Made by a program: the position numbers and the translations under genes | The notes under the pieces: model-generated | The model's database searches: none | What the model was told of the DNA's origin: nothing | What the model saw: the letters and a program-made list of their open reading frames with translations, nothing else | Part shown: piece by piece, positions 1 through 6,259 of the stretch | How the letters are laid out: each line of letters begins with the position of its first letter | Numbering within the stretch: position 1 is the stretch's first letter | Assembly (NCBI GenBank): GCA_017557475.1 | Contig: JAFYYO010000327.1 | Location: 1 to 7,712, forward strand | Reading direction: 5' to 3' | Length of the DNA stretch: 7,712 nucleotides | DNA from: Bacteroidaceae bacterium | GTDB lineage: Bacteria > Bacteroidota > Bacteroidia > Bacteroidales > Bacteroidaceae

Positions 1-9
1 ATAATAAAC

Positions 10-58
10 CTAATCTCTAATCTCTAATCTCTAAACCCTAATCCCTAATCTCTAATCC
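10..58. repeat. Degenerate 7-bp tandem array (CTAATCT family)
   Basis: Seven head-to-tail heptamers are visible: CTAATCT three times, then CTAAACC, CTAATCC, CTAATCT and CTAATCC. The G-free strand and the exact 7-bp step are clear. One unit is close to the plant telomere heptamer, but single-gene bacterial context makes that a coincidence. The array may continue to the left, since only nine bases precede it. It lies upstream of the predicted lemA promoter and so is probably outside that transcript. Function unknown; replication slippage is the likely origin. Confidence 0.85.
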
Positions 59-87
59 ACTTCATAGAAATAGCGGGCAAATATAGG

Positions 88-117
88 ACTTTTTCACAAG
101 ATATCTCTTGTAAAAGT
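88..117. other. Inverted repeat / hairpin upstream of lemA promoter
   Basis: ACTTTT (88-93) and ACAAGA (96-101) pair with TCTTGT (106-111) and AAAAGT (112-117), giving 12 base pairs with a 2-base bulge and a TATC loop. No T-tract follows on either strand, so it is not a standard intrinsic terminator. It could be the 3' end structure of a gene beyond the left edge, or a protein-binding site. The segment 89-97 is also perfectly complementary to 128-136, so an alternative fold exists. Confidence 0.5.
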
Positions 118-175
118 GCTAAAAGATGTGAAAAAGAAGTAAAAACGCACAATCTTTTGCAATTTGACGGCCTGT

Positions 176-209
176 TTTGTCTTCTTTTACGTCTTTTTTC
201 GTACCTTTG
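176..209 (+). promoter_or_regulatory. Bacteroidetes-type promoter for lemA-htpX
   Basis: A TACCTTTG -7 element lies at 202-209, preceded by TTTG at 176-179 as the -33 element with a 22-bp spacer, slightly longer than the usual 19-21 bp. Transcription would start near 216, leaving an A/T-rich leader of about 50 nt before lemA. The -7 element is identical to those before the tRNA and topA, which supports the call. The -33 assignment is weaker than the -7 assignment. Confidence 0.7.
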
Positions 210-235
210 CCTTGAAAAAACGCATAAAATAAAAA

Positions 236-265
236 ATAGTAAATTATTAAATCGTAAATGTCATT
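236..265 (+). repeat. Heptamer-repeat translation leader of lemA
   Basis: The 30 bases before the lemA start divide into ATAGTAA, ATTATTAA, ATCGTAA and ATGTCATT, that is 7/8/7/8 bases, and then the ATG. The same heptamer family (ATAGTAA, ATCGTAA) precedes speA at 6789-6817. No purine-rich Shine-Dalgarno sequence is present. The segment is nearly free of G and C, so it would leave the start codon in an unstructured mRNA region, which suits initiation in Bacteroidetes; that role is inferred. Confidence 0.7.
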
Positions 266-832
266 ATGAGTACTGTAGCAATTATCATTCTTGCAGTCGT
301 CGTACTGCTTGTTCTTTGGGTTATCGGCATCTACAACAACTTGGTAGGTTTGCGTAACAATCGTGAGAATGCGTTCGCCAACATCGACGTTCAGTTAAAG
401 CAGCGTTACGACCTGATTCCTCAACTCGTGGCAACCGTGAAGGGCTATGCCGCTCACGAGAAGGAAGTGTTCGAGAGAGTGACTGAGGCTCGCACTGCAG
501 CCATGAACGCAACCTCTATCAACGACAAGATTGCAGCAGAAAAGGAACTGTCTAACGCAATGGTGAACCTGAAAGCCGTAGCCGAGGCTTATCCCGACCT
601 GAAAGCCAACCAGAACTTCATGCAGTTGCAGACCGAGATCAGCGACATCGAGAACAAACTCGCAGCCGTTCGTCGTTTCTTCAACAGCGCAACGAAGGAA
701 CTGAACAATGGCGTCCAGAAGTTCCCCGCAGTCCTCATCGCAAACATGTTCGGCTTCCACAAAGAGCCTCTCTTCGACGTAGGCGAGACCGAGCGCGTGA
801 ACATGGACAAGGCTCCCGAAATTAACTTCTAA
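266..832 (+). CDS. lemA: LemA family membrane-anchored protein
   Basis: A 188-residue protein of the usual LemA length. Residues 4-22 form one hydrophobic N-terminal membrane segment with no cleavage site or lipobox, so it is a membrane-anchored protein; the rest is helical and charged. Recognisable family stretches are YNNLVGLRN (23-31), the N-D-V-Q-L-K-Q-R-Y-D-L-I-P-Q-L segment around 39-53 with its V.GYA.HE continuation, and RRFFNSATKELNN (136-148). The biochemical role of LemA proteins is not settled; they often sit beside M48 proteases, as here, where htpX starts 29 bp downstream. The ATG at 266 is chosen because it begins the membrane segment directly and follows the leader repeats. Probably co-transcribed with htpX from the promoter at 176-209. 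Family assignment is secure; function is open. Confidence 0.95.
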   Translation: MSTVAIIILAVVVLLVLWVIGIYNNLVGLRNNRENAFANIDVQLKQRYDLIPQLVATVKGYAAHEKEVFERVTEARTAAMNATSINDKIAAEKELSNAMVNLKAVAEAYPDLKANQNFMQLQTEISDIENKLAAVRRFFNSATKELNNGVQKFPAVLIANMFGFHKEPLFDVGETERVNMDKAPEINF

Positions 833-835
833 CCT

Positions 836-856
836 CATACATCACACATCATACAT
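836..856 (+). repeat. Three 7-bp repeats between lemA and htpX
   Basis: CATACAT, CACACAT and CATACAT follow one another exactly, starting three bases after the lemA stop and ending five bases before the htpX start. The unit contains no G. It fills nearly the whole 29-bp gap, so the short intergenic distance is made of repeat. No ribosome-binding site is seen in it. Confidence 0.75.
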
Positions 857-861
857 CTAAA

Positions 862-1866
862 GTGCAATACGTTGGTATTCATACGCAACAGGTTCGCAAT
901 AACTTCAAGAGCCTGTTGCTGCTCATCCTCTTCCCCTGTATCATCCTCGCCATCGTCTATGCTTTCGTAGCATTCATGAACACGCAGGAAGTTTACGACG
1001 GCTATGGAGGCTCGACGCTTTCCTTCGACGCGATGGCGACCAACGAGGCATTCCTCTACACCGTGCCTTGGGTTGTGGGAATCGTGGGCATTTGGTTCAT
1101 GATTTCCTACTTCTCGAACGCCAGCATGGTTCGAAGCGCAACTGGAGCCAAGCCCTTGGAACGCAGAGAGAATCCGCGCATCTACAACATCGTGGAGAAC
1201 TTGACCATGACTTGCGGAATGCCGATGCCTAAGATTAACGTCATCGACGACCCGCAGCTCAATGCCTTTGCTAGCGGAATCGACGAGAAGAGCTACACGG
1301 TAACGGTGACGACAGGCATTTGCAATCGCCTCAACGACGACGAGCTGGCTGGCGTAATCGGTCACGAATTGACGCACATCCGCAACAAAGACACGCGTCT
1401 GCTCATCATCAGCATCATTTTCGTGGGCATTATGAGTACGGCTCTCAGCCTTGCAGTCCGTCTGCTTTGGAACACCTTCATCTATGGAGGAGGCAGTCGC
1501 AGAACAAGTAGCAGGGACGGCAAGAACGGCGGAGCTGCCGTCATTGCAGTCATCCTCGTTGCCATTGCTTTGGCAGCTATCGGTTACTTCTTCACCTTGC
1601 TGACGAGGTTTGCAATCAGCAGAAAGCGTGAATATATGGCCGATGCAGGCGGTGCTGAGCTTTGCGGAAATCCGTTAGCTCTCGCTTCTGCTCTTCGCAA
1701 GATATCGAGCAATCCAGGACTGGGGCAAGTTGACAGAGAAGATGTGGCGCAGCTCTTCATCGTCAAACCGCTCGCCTTCAAGAGCGAGTTCACAAACATG
1801 ATGAGCAAGCTCTTCAGCACCCATCCAAGCATCGAGAGCCGCATCGCTTATCTGGAGCAATTCTAA
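862..1866 (+). CDS. htpX: HtpX-like M48 family membrane zinc metalloprotease
   Basis: A 334-residue integral membrane protease that, by family, degrades misfolded or damaged membrane proteins with its active site facing the cytoplasm. The zinc motif HELTH is at residues 168-172 (His168, Glu169, His172) and the third ligand is probably Glu257 in REYMADAGGA. Hydrophobic segments lie near 16-38, 66-85, 181-201 and 225-249, so the zinc motif precedes the third segment as in HtpX. The C-terminal FSTHPSIESRIAYLE (about 318-332) is the common end of this family. It is somewhat longer than E. coli HtpX (about 293). The GTG at 862 is preferred because the predicted N-terminus (VGI.TQ..RN) is that expected of Bacteroidetes homologues and the next in-frame ATG (about residue 39) would remove the first membrane segment. 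It follows lemA closely and is probably in its operon. Confidence 0.93.
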   Translation: MQYVGIHTQQVRNNFKSLLLLILFPCIILAIVYAFVAFMNTQEVYDGYGGSTLSFDAMATNEAFLYTVPWVVGIVGIWFMISYFSNASMVRSATGAKPLERRENPRIYNIVENLTMTCGMPMPKINVIDDPQLNAFASGIDEKSYTVTVTTGICNRLNDDELAGVIGHELTHIRNKDTRLLIISIIFVGIMSTALSLAVRLLWNTFIYGGGSRRTSSRDGKNGGAAVIAVILVAIALAAIGYFFTLLTRFAISRKREYMADAGGAELCGNPLALASALRKISSNPGLGQVDREDVAQLFIVKPLAFKSEFTNMMSKLFSTHPSIESRIAYLEQF

Positions 1867-1871
1867 GAATT

Positions 1872-2035
1872 GGAGTTAAAGAAGTTAAGGAATTTAAAGA
1901 AGTTAAAGACGACACATTCAGGACTCGAAGCATTTGTCCTTTAACTCCCCAGCGAGCAAAGTGCTCCGCGCATTAAAAGCGCGCCTTGGTGCTAAAGCAT
2001 CCGAGAACGATAACTCCATTAACTCCTTTAACTCC
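1872..2035. repeat. Element bounded by inverted 9-bp-periodic arrays
   Basis: The htpX-tyrS gap opens with GTTAAAGAA-like units of period 9 (1875-1907) and closes with TTAACTCCT-like units of period 9 (2010-2035). The left end 1872-1890 is complementary to 2017-2035 at 17 of 19 positions. An extra copy, CTTTAACTCC at 1939-1948, is also a perfect 10-base complement of 1872-1881, so two foldings compete. The centre carries three small hairpins. It has terminal inverted repeats like a miniature element, but no target duplication is visible, and repeat slippage is equally possible. No consensus promoter for tyrS was recognised here. Confidence 0.7.
1954..2001 (+). other. Three consecutive short hairpins upstream of tyrS
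   Basis: Hairpin A pairs GAGCA (1954-1958) with TGCTC (1962-1966) over a 3-base loop. Hairpin B pairs CGCGC (1967-1971) with GCGCG (1979-1983) over ATTAAAA. Hairpin C pairs GGTGC (1988-1992) with GCATC (1997-2001) over TAAA with one G-U pair. A and B are contiguous. The block is GC-rich inside an AT-rich gap. It ends about 50 bases before tyrS and may be a folded leader or part of the surrounding repeat element; there is no T-tract, so not a plain terminator. Confidence 0.5.
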
Positions 2036-2054
2036 CCTATAAAATTATATATAA

Positions 2055-3359
2055 ATGTTGAACTTTGTTGAAGAACTGAAATGGAGGGGCATGATTCATC
2101 AGATGATGCCCGGCACAGAAGAACTATTACTGAAAGAACAAGTATCGGCTTATGTCGGCATTGACCCGACGGCAGACAGCCTCCATATCGGCCACCTTTG
2201 CGGAGTGATGATGCTTCGTCACTTGCAACGTTGCGGCCACAAACCTATCGCTCTTGTCGGCGGAGCAACCGGCATGATTGGCGACCCAAGCGGAAAGAGT
2301 CAGGAACGTAACCTCCTGAACGAAGAGACGTTACGCCACAATGTAGCTTGCATCCAGAAGCAACTCGCTCACTTCCTCGACTTCGAGAGCGACGCTCCCA
2401 ACAAGGCCGAACTGGTCAACAACTACGACTGGATGAAGGACTTCTCTTTCCTCGACTTCGCTCGCGAAATTGGTAAGTGCATTACCGTCAATTACATGAT
2501 GGCAAAGGATAGCGTGAAGCGTCGTTTGAATGGTGAGGCTCAGGACGGAATGTCCTTTACCGAATTCACCTATCAGCTCCTGCAAGGCTACGACTTCCTG
2601 CACCTCTACCAGACAAAGAACTGCAAACTGCAGATGGGCGGCAGCGATCAATGGGGAAACATCACAACCGGAACGGAGCTTATCCGCAGAAAGCTGGGCG
2701 TAGAAAACGAAGCCTTTGCCCTCACATGTCCCCTCATCACAAAGGCAGACGGCAAGAAGTTCGGCAAGACCGAGAAAGGAAACATCTGGTTGGACCGCAA
2801 TCGAACCAGTCCTTACGCATTCTACCAGTTCTGGCTCAACGTCGCAGACGAGGACGCAGAACGTTACATCAAGATTTTCACCTCTTTGGACAAGCCCACA
2901 ATCGACGCTCTCATCGAGGAACATCGCCAAGACCCAGGTCTTCGCATCTTGCAGAAGAAGCTGGCAGAAGAGCTGACCATCATGGTTCATAGCAAAGAAG
3001 ACTACGAGCAAGCCCTCGAAGCTAGCGGAATCCTCTTTGGCAAGAGCACTAAGGAAAGCCTCGTGAAGCTCGATGAACAGACGCTTCTGGACGTCTTCAG
3101 CGGCGTTCCTCAGTTCGAGATAAGCAAGGAGTTGCTCAAAGGAGAAGGCACAAAGGCAGTCGATCTCTTTGCCGAGCACACTCAATGCTTCCCCAGCAAG
3201 GGCGAGATGCGCAAGCTCACACAAGGTGGCGGTGTCAGTCTCAACAAGGAAAAGCTCGCAAGTTTCGACCAGATGGTCACTGAAGCTGACCTGCTCGACG
3301 GCAAGTATCTGCTCGTCCAGCAAGGCAAAAAGAAGTATTTCCTATTGATAGCGAAATAA
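2055..3359 (+). CDS. tyrS: Tyrosyl-tRNA synthetase
   Basis: Class I cytoplasmic aminoacyl-tRNA synthetase that activates tyrosine with ATP and charges tRNA-Tyr. At 434 residues it has the normal TyrRS length. Visible motifs in order: tyrosine pocket [15 protein letters not shown] with Tyr33, Asp37 and the HIGH signature at 44-47; GDPSGKS at 76-82; YQLLQGYD at 173-180, whose Tyr173, Gln177 and Asp180 match the tyrosine-binding residues of the family; GGSDQWGN at 195-202; and the KMSKS-type loop KFGKT at 235-239. The tail from about 373, with the G-G-V-S-L-N segment at 392-397, is an S4 RNA-binding domain. The ATG at 2055 is the natural start; the bases before it are A/T-rich with no Shine-Dalgarno. 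It probably has its own transcript, but no promoter consensus was found in the 188-bp repeat-rich gap. No canonical T-box features are present. Nothing appears truncated. Confidence 0.97.
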   Translation: MLNFVEELKWRGMIHQMMPGTEELLLKEQVSAYVGIDPTADSLHIGHLCGVMMLRHLQRCGHKPIALVGGATGMIGDPSGKSQERNLLNEETLRHNVACIQKQLAHFLDFESDAPNKAELVNNYDWMKDFSFLDFAREIGKCITVNYMMAKDSVKRRLNGEAQDGMSFTEFTYQLLQGYDFLHLYQTKNCKLQMGGSDQWGNITTGTELIRRKLGVENEAFALTCPLITKADGKKFGKTEKGNIWLDRNRTSPYAFYQFWLNVADEDAERYIKIFTSLDKPTIDALIEEHRQDPGLRILQKKLAEELTIMVHSKEDYEQALEASGILFGKSTKESLVKLDEQTLLDVFSGVPQFEISKELLKGEGTKAVDLFAEHTQCFPSKGEMRKLTQGGGVSLNKEKLASFDQMVTEADLLDGKYLLVQQGKKKYFLLIAK

Positions 3360-3372
3360 ATTCCGTCTAATT

Positions 3373-3404
3373 CTTGCAGGATAGACAGAATTGTCTTACC
3401 TTTG
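3373..3404 (+). promoter_or_regulatory. Promoter of tRNA-Gln with palindromic spacer
   Basis: CTTG at 3373-3376 serves as -33 element and TACCTTTG at 3397-3404 as -7 element with a 20-bp spacer, a good Bacteroidetes match. The spacer contains AGACA (3383-3387), a 4-base gap and TGTCT (3392-3396), a palindrome that ends exactly against the -7 box. Transcription would start near 3411. The palindrome could be an operator, which is inference. Confidence 0.8.
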
Positions 3405-3410
3405 CAGCCG

Positions 3411-3429
3411 CAAACGCTAATAACGTTTG
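3411..3429 (+). other. Hairpin in the pre-tRNA-Gln leader
   Basis: CAAACG (3411-3416) pairs with CGTTTG (3424-3429) over a CTAATAA loop. It starts at the predicted transcription start and ends nine bases before the mature tRNA 5' end, so it would be removed by RNase P together with the leader. It might protect the 5' end or affect processing. Confidence 0.5.
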
Positions 3430-3438
3430 GTTTAGGAT

Positions 3439-3512
3439 TGGGCTATGGTGTAATGGCAGCACAAGAGGTTTTGGTTCTCTTAGTCTTGGTTCGAATCCAG
3501 GTAGTCCAACCA
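3439..3512 (+). tRNA. trnQ: tRNA-Gln (anticodon UUG), CCA encoded
   Basis: A complete cloverleaf folds by hand. The acceptor stem pairs TGGGCTA (3439-3445) with TAGTCCA (3502-3508), including one G-U pair; the discriminator is A3509 and CCA (3510-3512) is encoded. The D stem is GTG/CAC, the anticodon stem AGAGG (3464-3468)/TCTCT, and the loop TTTTGGT has anticodon TTG at 3471-3473. The T arm is CTTGG-TTCGAAT-CCAGG. The variable loop has four bases. The weak U-A first pair of the acceptor stem is typical of glutamine tRNA. It reads CAA, and CAG by wobble. It stands alone with its own promoter and terminator. Confidence 0.97.
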
Positions 3513-3513
3513 C

Positions 3514-3550
3514 AACAGGCGGTAGTCGAAAGACTATCGCCTGTTTTTAT
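3514..3550 (+). terminator. Intrinsic terminator of tRNA-Gln
   Basis: A 13-bp stem (3515-3527 with 3532-3544, one G-U pair) is closed by a GAAA tetraloop at 3528-3531 and followed by a T-run from 3545. It begins two bases after the tRNA CCA end. An A-T pair at 3514/3545 can extend it. This is a near-ideal intrinsic terminator and separates the tRNA from topA. Confidence 0.95.
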
Positions 3551-3551
3551 T

Positions 3552-3853
3552 CCCACACTATTCTCACCTGAAAAGGTGTCGGAGACTTCCTCTTTCCTTG
3601 CCCTTTCAAGTCTGATTCTCGAAACGCAGGCTGCGATTGTAGAAACGCAAGCTGCATCTCTAAAATCGCAAGTTGCATTTGTCGGAACGCAACCTGCAAT
3701 TCAAGTATGAAATGTGGCTGTTCAGGCTTTTTCCGCAATCATTCAAAGGTTCTTATTCGCGTGCGTCCGCATGCTATGTATATAAAAAAGGTGGGAGGAA
3801 CAAAGCGTAGGAGGCTTTTTTTGATGAAAAGTGTTTTTTTTCTATATATATAA
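3552..3853. other. Non-coding gap between tRNA-Gln and topA
   Basis: No convincing gene is seen in these roughly 300 bases. Contents: a 21-bp repeat array (listed separately); a GC-rich hairpin where GCGTGCG (3759-3765) pairs with CGCATGC (3768-3774) with one G-U pair and a minimal 2-base loop; and an AT-rich run toward the topA promoter. One tiny reading frame at 3824-3853 would give nine residues (MKSVFFLYI) and has AGGAGG at 3809-3814, nine bases before its ATG. A strong Shine-Dalgarno would be unusual here, and I regard it as unproven. Confidence 0.5.
3621..3704. repeat. Four 21-bp tandem repeats with near-palindromic cores
   Basis: Units lie at 3621-3641, 3642-3662, 3663-3683 and 3684-3704 with no spacers, so this is not CRISPR. 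Each has the core GCANNNTGC: GCAGGCTGC, GCAAGCTGC, GCAAGTTGC and GCAACCTGC. Outer bases vary more than the core. The 21-bp step equals two helical turns, placing all cores on one DNA face. Because 21 is a multiple of three, both strands can be read as seven-residue repeats, for instance ETQAAIV and ETQAASL on the plus strand, but no credible start or gene surrounds them. The array follows the tRNA terminator. Confidence 0.8.
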
Positions 3854-3883
3854 TGTGTAGTTAAAAAAAAAACCTTACCTTTG
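3854..3883 (+). promoter_or_regulatory. Promoter of the topA-aroK-speA operon
   Basis: TACCTTTG at 3876-3883 is the -7 element; TGTG at 3854-3857 is a weak -33 candidate with an 18-bp spacer containing an A-run. Transcription would start near 3890, giving a leader of about 24 nt before the topA ATG. The element shows that a TTG at 3881 cannot be the topA start, since it lies inside the promoter. Confidence 0.75.
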
Positions 3884-3913
3884 CGGCGCATTTTTCAAAT
3901 TCCTATTAGACAA

Positions 3914-6259
3914 ATGAAAGATAACTTGGTAATTGTGGAGAGCCCTGCTAAGGCTAAAACTATAGAGAAATTCCTGGGTGACAAATATAAGGTGCTGTCG
4001 AGCTACGGACACATTCGCGACCTGAAGAAGCGGTCGTTCAGTGTGGACGAGAAGACATTCGCACCGCAATACGAGGTACCTTCCGACAAGCAAAAGGTTG
4101 TGGCTCAACTGAAGAGCCAAGCGGAGCAGGCCAGTATGGTCTGGCTGGCTTCCGATGAAGACCGCGAAGGAGAAGCTATTAGCTGGCATCTCTATGAGGT
4201 TCTGGGCTTGAAGCCAGAAAACACACGTCGCATCGTCTTCCACGAGATTACGAAGCCTGCCATACTGGATGCCATCGAGCATCCCCGTCAAATCGACCTT
4301 AACCTGGTCAACGCTCAACAGGCTCGTCGTGTGCTCGACCGCATTGTTGGCTTCAAGCTCAGTCCTGTGCTTTGGCGCAAAGTGAAGCCAAGCCTGTCTG
4401 CAGGCCGTGTACAGAGCGTTGCAGTCCGACTGATTGTGGAGCGCGAGCGTGAGATTCAGAACTTCCAATGCGAAGAGAACTACCGCGTGACAGCACTCTT
4501 CCACAACTCCGACGGCAGCGAGGTGAAAGCTGTGCTCAGTCGTCGATTCACTACGCTCGACGAAGCCAAGGCTTTCCTTGAGAGCGTAAAGGGCAGCAAG
4601 TTCAGCGTTCAGGACATCCAGACAAAGCCTGTGAAGCGCACTCCTGCTCCTCCATTCACGACGAGCACCTTGCAACAGGAAGCAGCCCACAAGCTCGGCT
4701 TCACTGTGGCTCAAACGATGATGGTAGCTCAGCACCTCTACGAAAGCGGTCGTATCACCTATATGCGAACCGATAGCGTGAACCTGAGCAAGCTCTGTTT
4801 GGGCGCAAGCAAGAGTGTTATCACAGAACTGATGGGCAAAGAGTACGTGAAGACTCGTCAGTATCACACAAATTCGAAAGGTGCTCAGGAGGCTCACGAA
4901 GCCATTCGTCCCACCTATATGGATCAGCAAACAATTGAGGGCAACCAACAGGAACGCCGTCTCTATGACCTCATCTGGAAGCGCACAATTGCAAGCCAGA
5001 TGGCCGATGCAGAACTGGAACACACGATGGTGACCATCAGCATCGACGACAAGGAAGAGACTTTCGTGGCTGAAGGCGAGGTTGTGAAGTTCAACGGCTT
5101 CCTTCGTGTTTATAGCGATGCCAACGGCGAAATCCTCTTCGATAGCGACAATGAGAACGAAAACCTCAGCACTTTGCCCGTCATGAAGGTTGGCGAGAGC
5201 CTGAGTCGCGACCAAATTGTGGCTACTCAACGCTTCTCTCAGCGTCCTGTCCGTTACAACGAAGCCAGCCTCGTCCGCAAGCTCGAGGAACTCGGCATCG
5301 GTCGTCCAAGCACTTATGCAACGACCATCACGACCATTCAGCAGCGCGAATATGTGGAGAAAGGCGACAAGCCAGGCGAAGAACGCACCTACCAAACAAT
5401 TACTCTGAAGGGCGACAAGCTGACCGAGGCCTCGCACACGACTGTCGTAGGTCAGGAACGCGGCAAGCTCCTGCCCACCGATACAGGCATCGTGGTCAAT
5501 GACTTCCTCATCGAGAACTTCCCCGAAATCATGGACTACAACTTCACAGCCGACATCGAGAAGGAGTTCGACGAGATAGCAGAAGGCAAGATGGCTTGGG
5601 AAGGCGTCGTAAAGAACTTTTACCAGGACTTCGAGCCTCTGGTAGAGAAGTCTGTCAATACACATACAGAACACAAGGTGGGCGAACGTCTGCTGGGTAA
5701 AGACCCCGCAACAGGCGCCACAGTCACAGTCAAGATAGGTCGCTTCGGACCTGTCGCACAGATGGGCAATAACGAAGAAGGAATGAAGCCTCGCTTTGCC
5801 CAACTCAATGCAGGCCAGAAACTCGAGACCATCACTCTGGAAGAAGCACTGGAGCTCTTCCAACTGCCTCGCAAGCTTGGGACCTACGAAGGCGAGCCCA
5901 TCACCATCGGTGCCGGCAAGTTCGGTCCCTACATCTCCCACAAGGGCTCCTACGTCTCCGTTCCCAAAGGCACAGATCCGATGGAGATTACCTTCGAGCA
6001 GGCCGTCATCATGATGCACCGCAAACATCAGGAAGAGGCTGAACGTCACCTGAAAAGCTTCGAGGAGGATGCAGAGCTAGAGGTTCTGAATGGTCGCTAC
6101 GGCCCATACATCACCTATAATGGCAACAATTATCGTCTGCCAAAGAACATGCACGATAAGGCTAAGGACCTGACCTACGAGGAATGCATGGAAATCATCA
6201 ACGGACAAAGTGAAAAGCCTGCAACAAGGCCTGCACGTCGTCGCTTCGCACACAAATGA
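3914..6259 (+). CDS. topA: DNA topoisomerase I (type IA)
   Basis: A 781-residue type IA topoisomerase that relaxes negatively supercoiled DNA by single-strand passage. The N-terminal Toprim domain (about 4-115) shows Glu9 in VIVESPAKAKTIEKFLG and the metal-binding Asp81 and Asp83 in DEDREGE. The catalytic tyrosine is Tyr283 in GRITYMRTDS; EAHEAIRPT is at 326-334 and GIGRPSTYA at 461-469. After the core, three C-terminal repeats contain G-[RK]-[FY]-G-P at 609-613, 668-672 and 727-731, and the protein ends in a basic tail. No Cys4 zinc fingers are present, unlike E. coli TopA, which is common outside proteobacteria. The ATG at 3914 is chosen over an upstream in-frame TTG at 3881 because that codon is within the -7 promoter element and MKDNLVIVESPAK is the normal N-terminus. 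The stop overlaps the aroK start by four bases (ATGA). Confidence 0.97.
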   Translation: MKDNLVIVESPAKAKTIEKFLGDKYKVLSSYGHIRDLKKRSFSVDEKTFAPQYEVPSDKQKVVAQLKSQAEQASMVWLASDEDREGEAISWHLYEVLGLKPENTRRIVFHEITKPAILDAIEHPRQIDLNLVNAQQARRVLDRIVGFKLSPVLWRKVKPSLSAGRVQSVAVRLIVEREREIQNFQCEENYRVTALFHNSDGSEVKAVLSRRFTTLDEAKAFLESVKGSKFSVQDIQTKPVKRTPAPPFTTSTLQQEAAHKLGFTVAQTMMVAQHLYESGRITYMRTDSVNLSKLCLGASKSVITELMGKEYVKTRQYHTNSKGAQEAHEAIRPTYMDQQTIEGNQQERRLYDLIWKRTIASQMADAELEHTMVTISIDDKEETFVAEGEVVKFNGFLRVYSDANGEILFDSDNENENLSTLPVMKVGESLSRDQIVATQRFSQRPVRYNEASLVRKLEELGIGRPSTYATTITTIQQREYVEKGDKPGEERTYQTITLKGDKLTEASHTTVVGQERGKLLPTDTGIVVNDFLIENFPEIMDYNFTADIEKEFDEIAEGKMAWEGVVKNFYQDFEPLVEKSVNTHTEHKVGERLLGKDPATGATVTVKIGRFGPVAQMGNNEEGMKPRFAQLNAGQKLETITLEEALELFQLPRKLGTYEGEPITIGAGKFGPYISHKGSYVSVPKGTDPMEITFEQAVIMMHRKHQEEAERHLKSFEEDAELEVLNGRYGPYITYNGNNYRLPKNMHDKAKDLTYEECMEIINGQSEKPATRPARRRFAHK

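Noticed and set aside
10..58. True telomere or chromosome end
   Set aside because: The units are degenerate, few, and next to a bacterial promoter and operon; no hairpin telomere feature is seen.
157..357. A 66-codon frame overlapping the start of lemA
   Set aside because: It begins upstream of the promoter -33 element and overlaps lemA in another frame with no family resemblance.
1867..2054. T-box riboswitch controlling tyrS
   Set aside because: I see no recognisable T-box sequence or specifier stem, and T-boxes are mainly known from Gram-positive bacteria, while this window has Bacteroidetes-type promoters.
2331..3323. A 330-codon open frame on the minus strand opposite tyrS
   Set aside because: Same cause as for topA: a codon-bias shadow of a clear tyrosyl-tRNA synthetase gene.
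3360..3396. Intrinsic terminator after tyrS
   Set aside because: Only weak 5-bp pairings (GTCTA with TAGAC, and the promoter palindrome) are visible, with no T-tract, so I do not call one.
3621..3704. CRISPR array
   Set aside because: The units are 21 bp, directly adjacent and diverged, with no spacers, and no cas gene is in the window.
3402..3710. A 102-codon plus-strand frame ending in heptad repeats
   Set aside because: It starts in the tRNA promoter and reads through the tRNA and its terminator, so it cannot be a normal gene even though its end covers the 21-bp array.
3547..3738. A 63-codon minus-strand frame through the 21-bp array
   Set aside because: It would need a TTG start and has only a poor upstream promoter match (AACCTTTG on the minus strand near 3744-3751). 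Its open state follows from the 21-bp period.
3875..6049. A 724-codon open frame on the minus strand opposite topA
   Set aside because: It is a shadow of topA. TTA, CTA and TCA are rare in the sense frame, so the reverse frame lacks stops; its translation resembles no family and the topA motifs are unmistakable.
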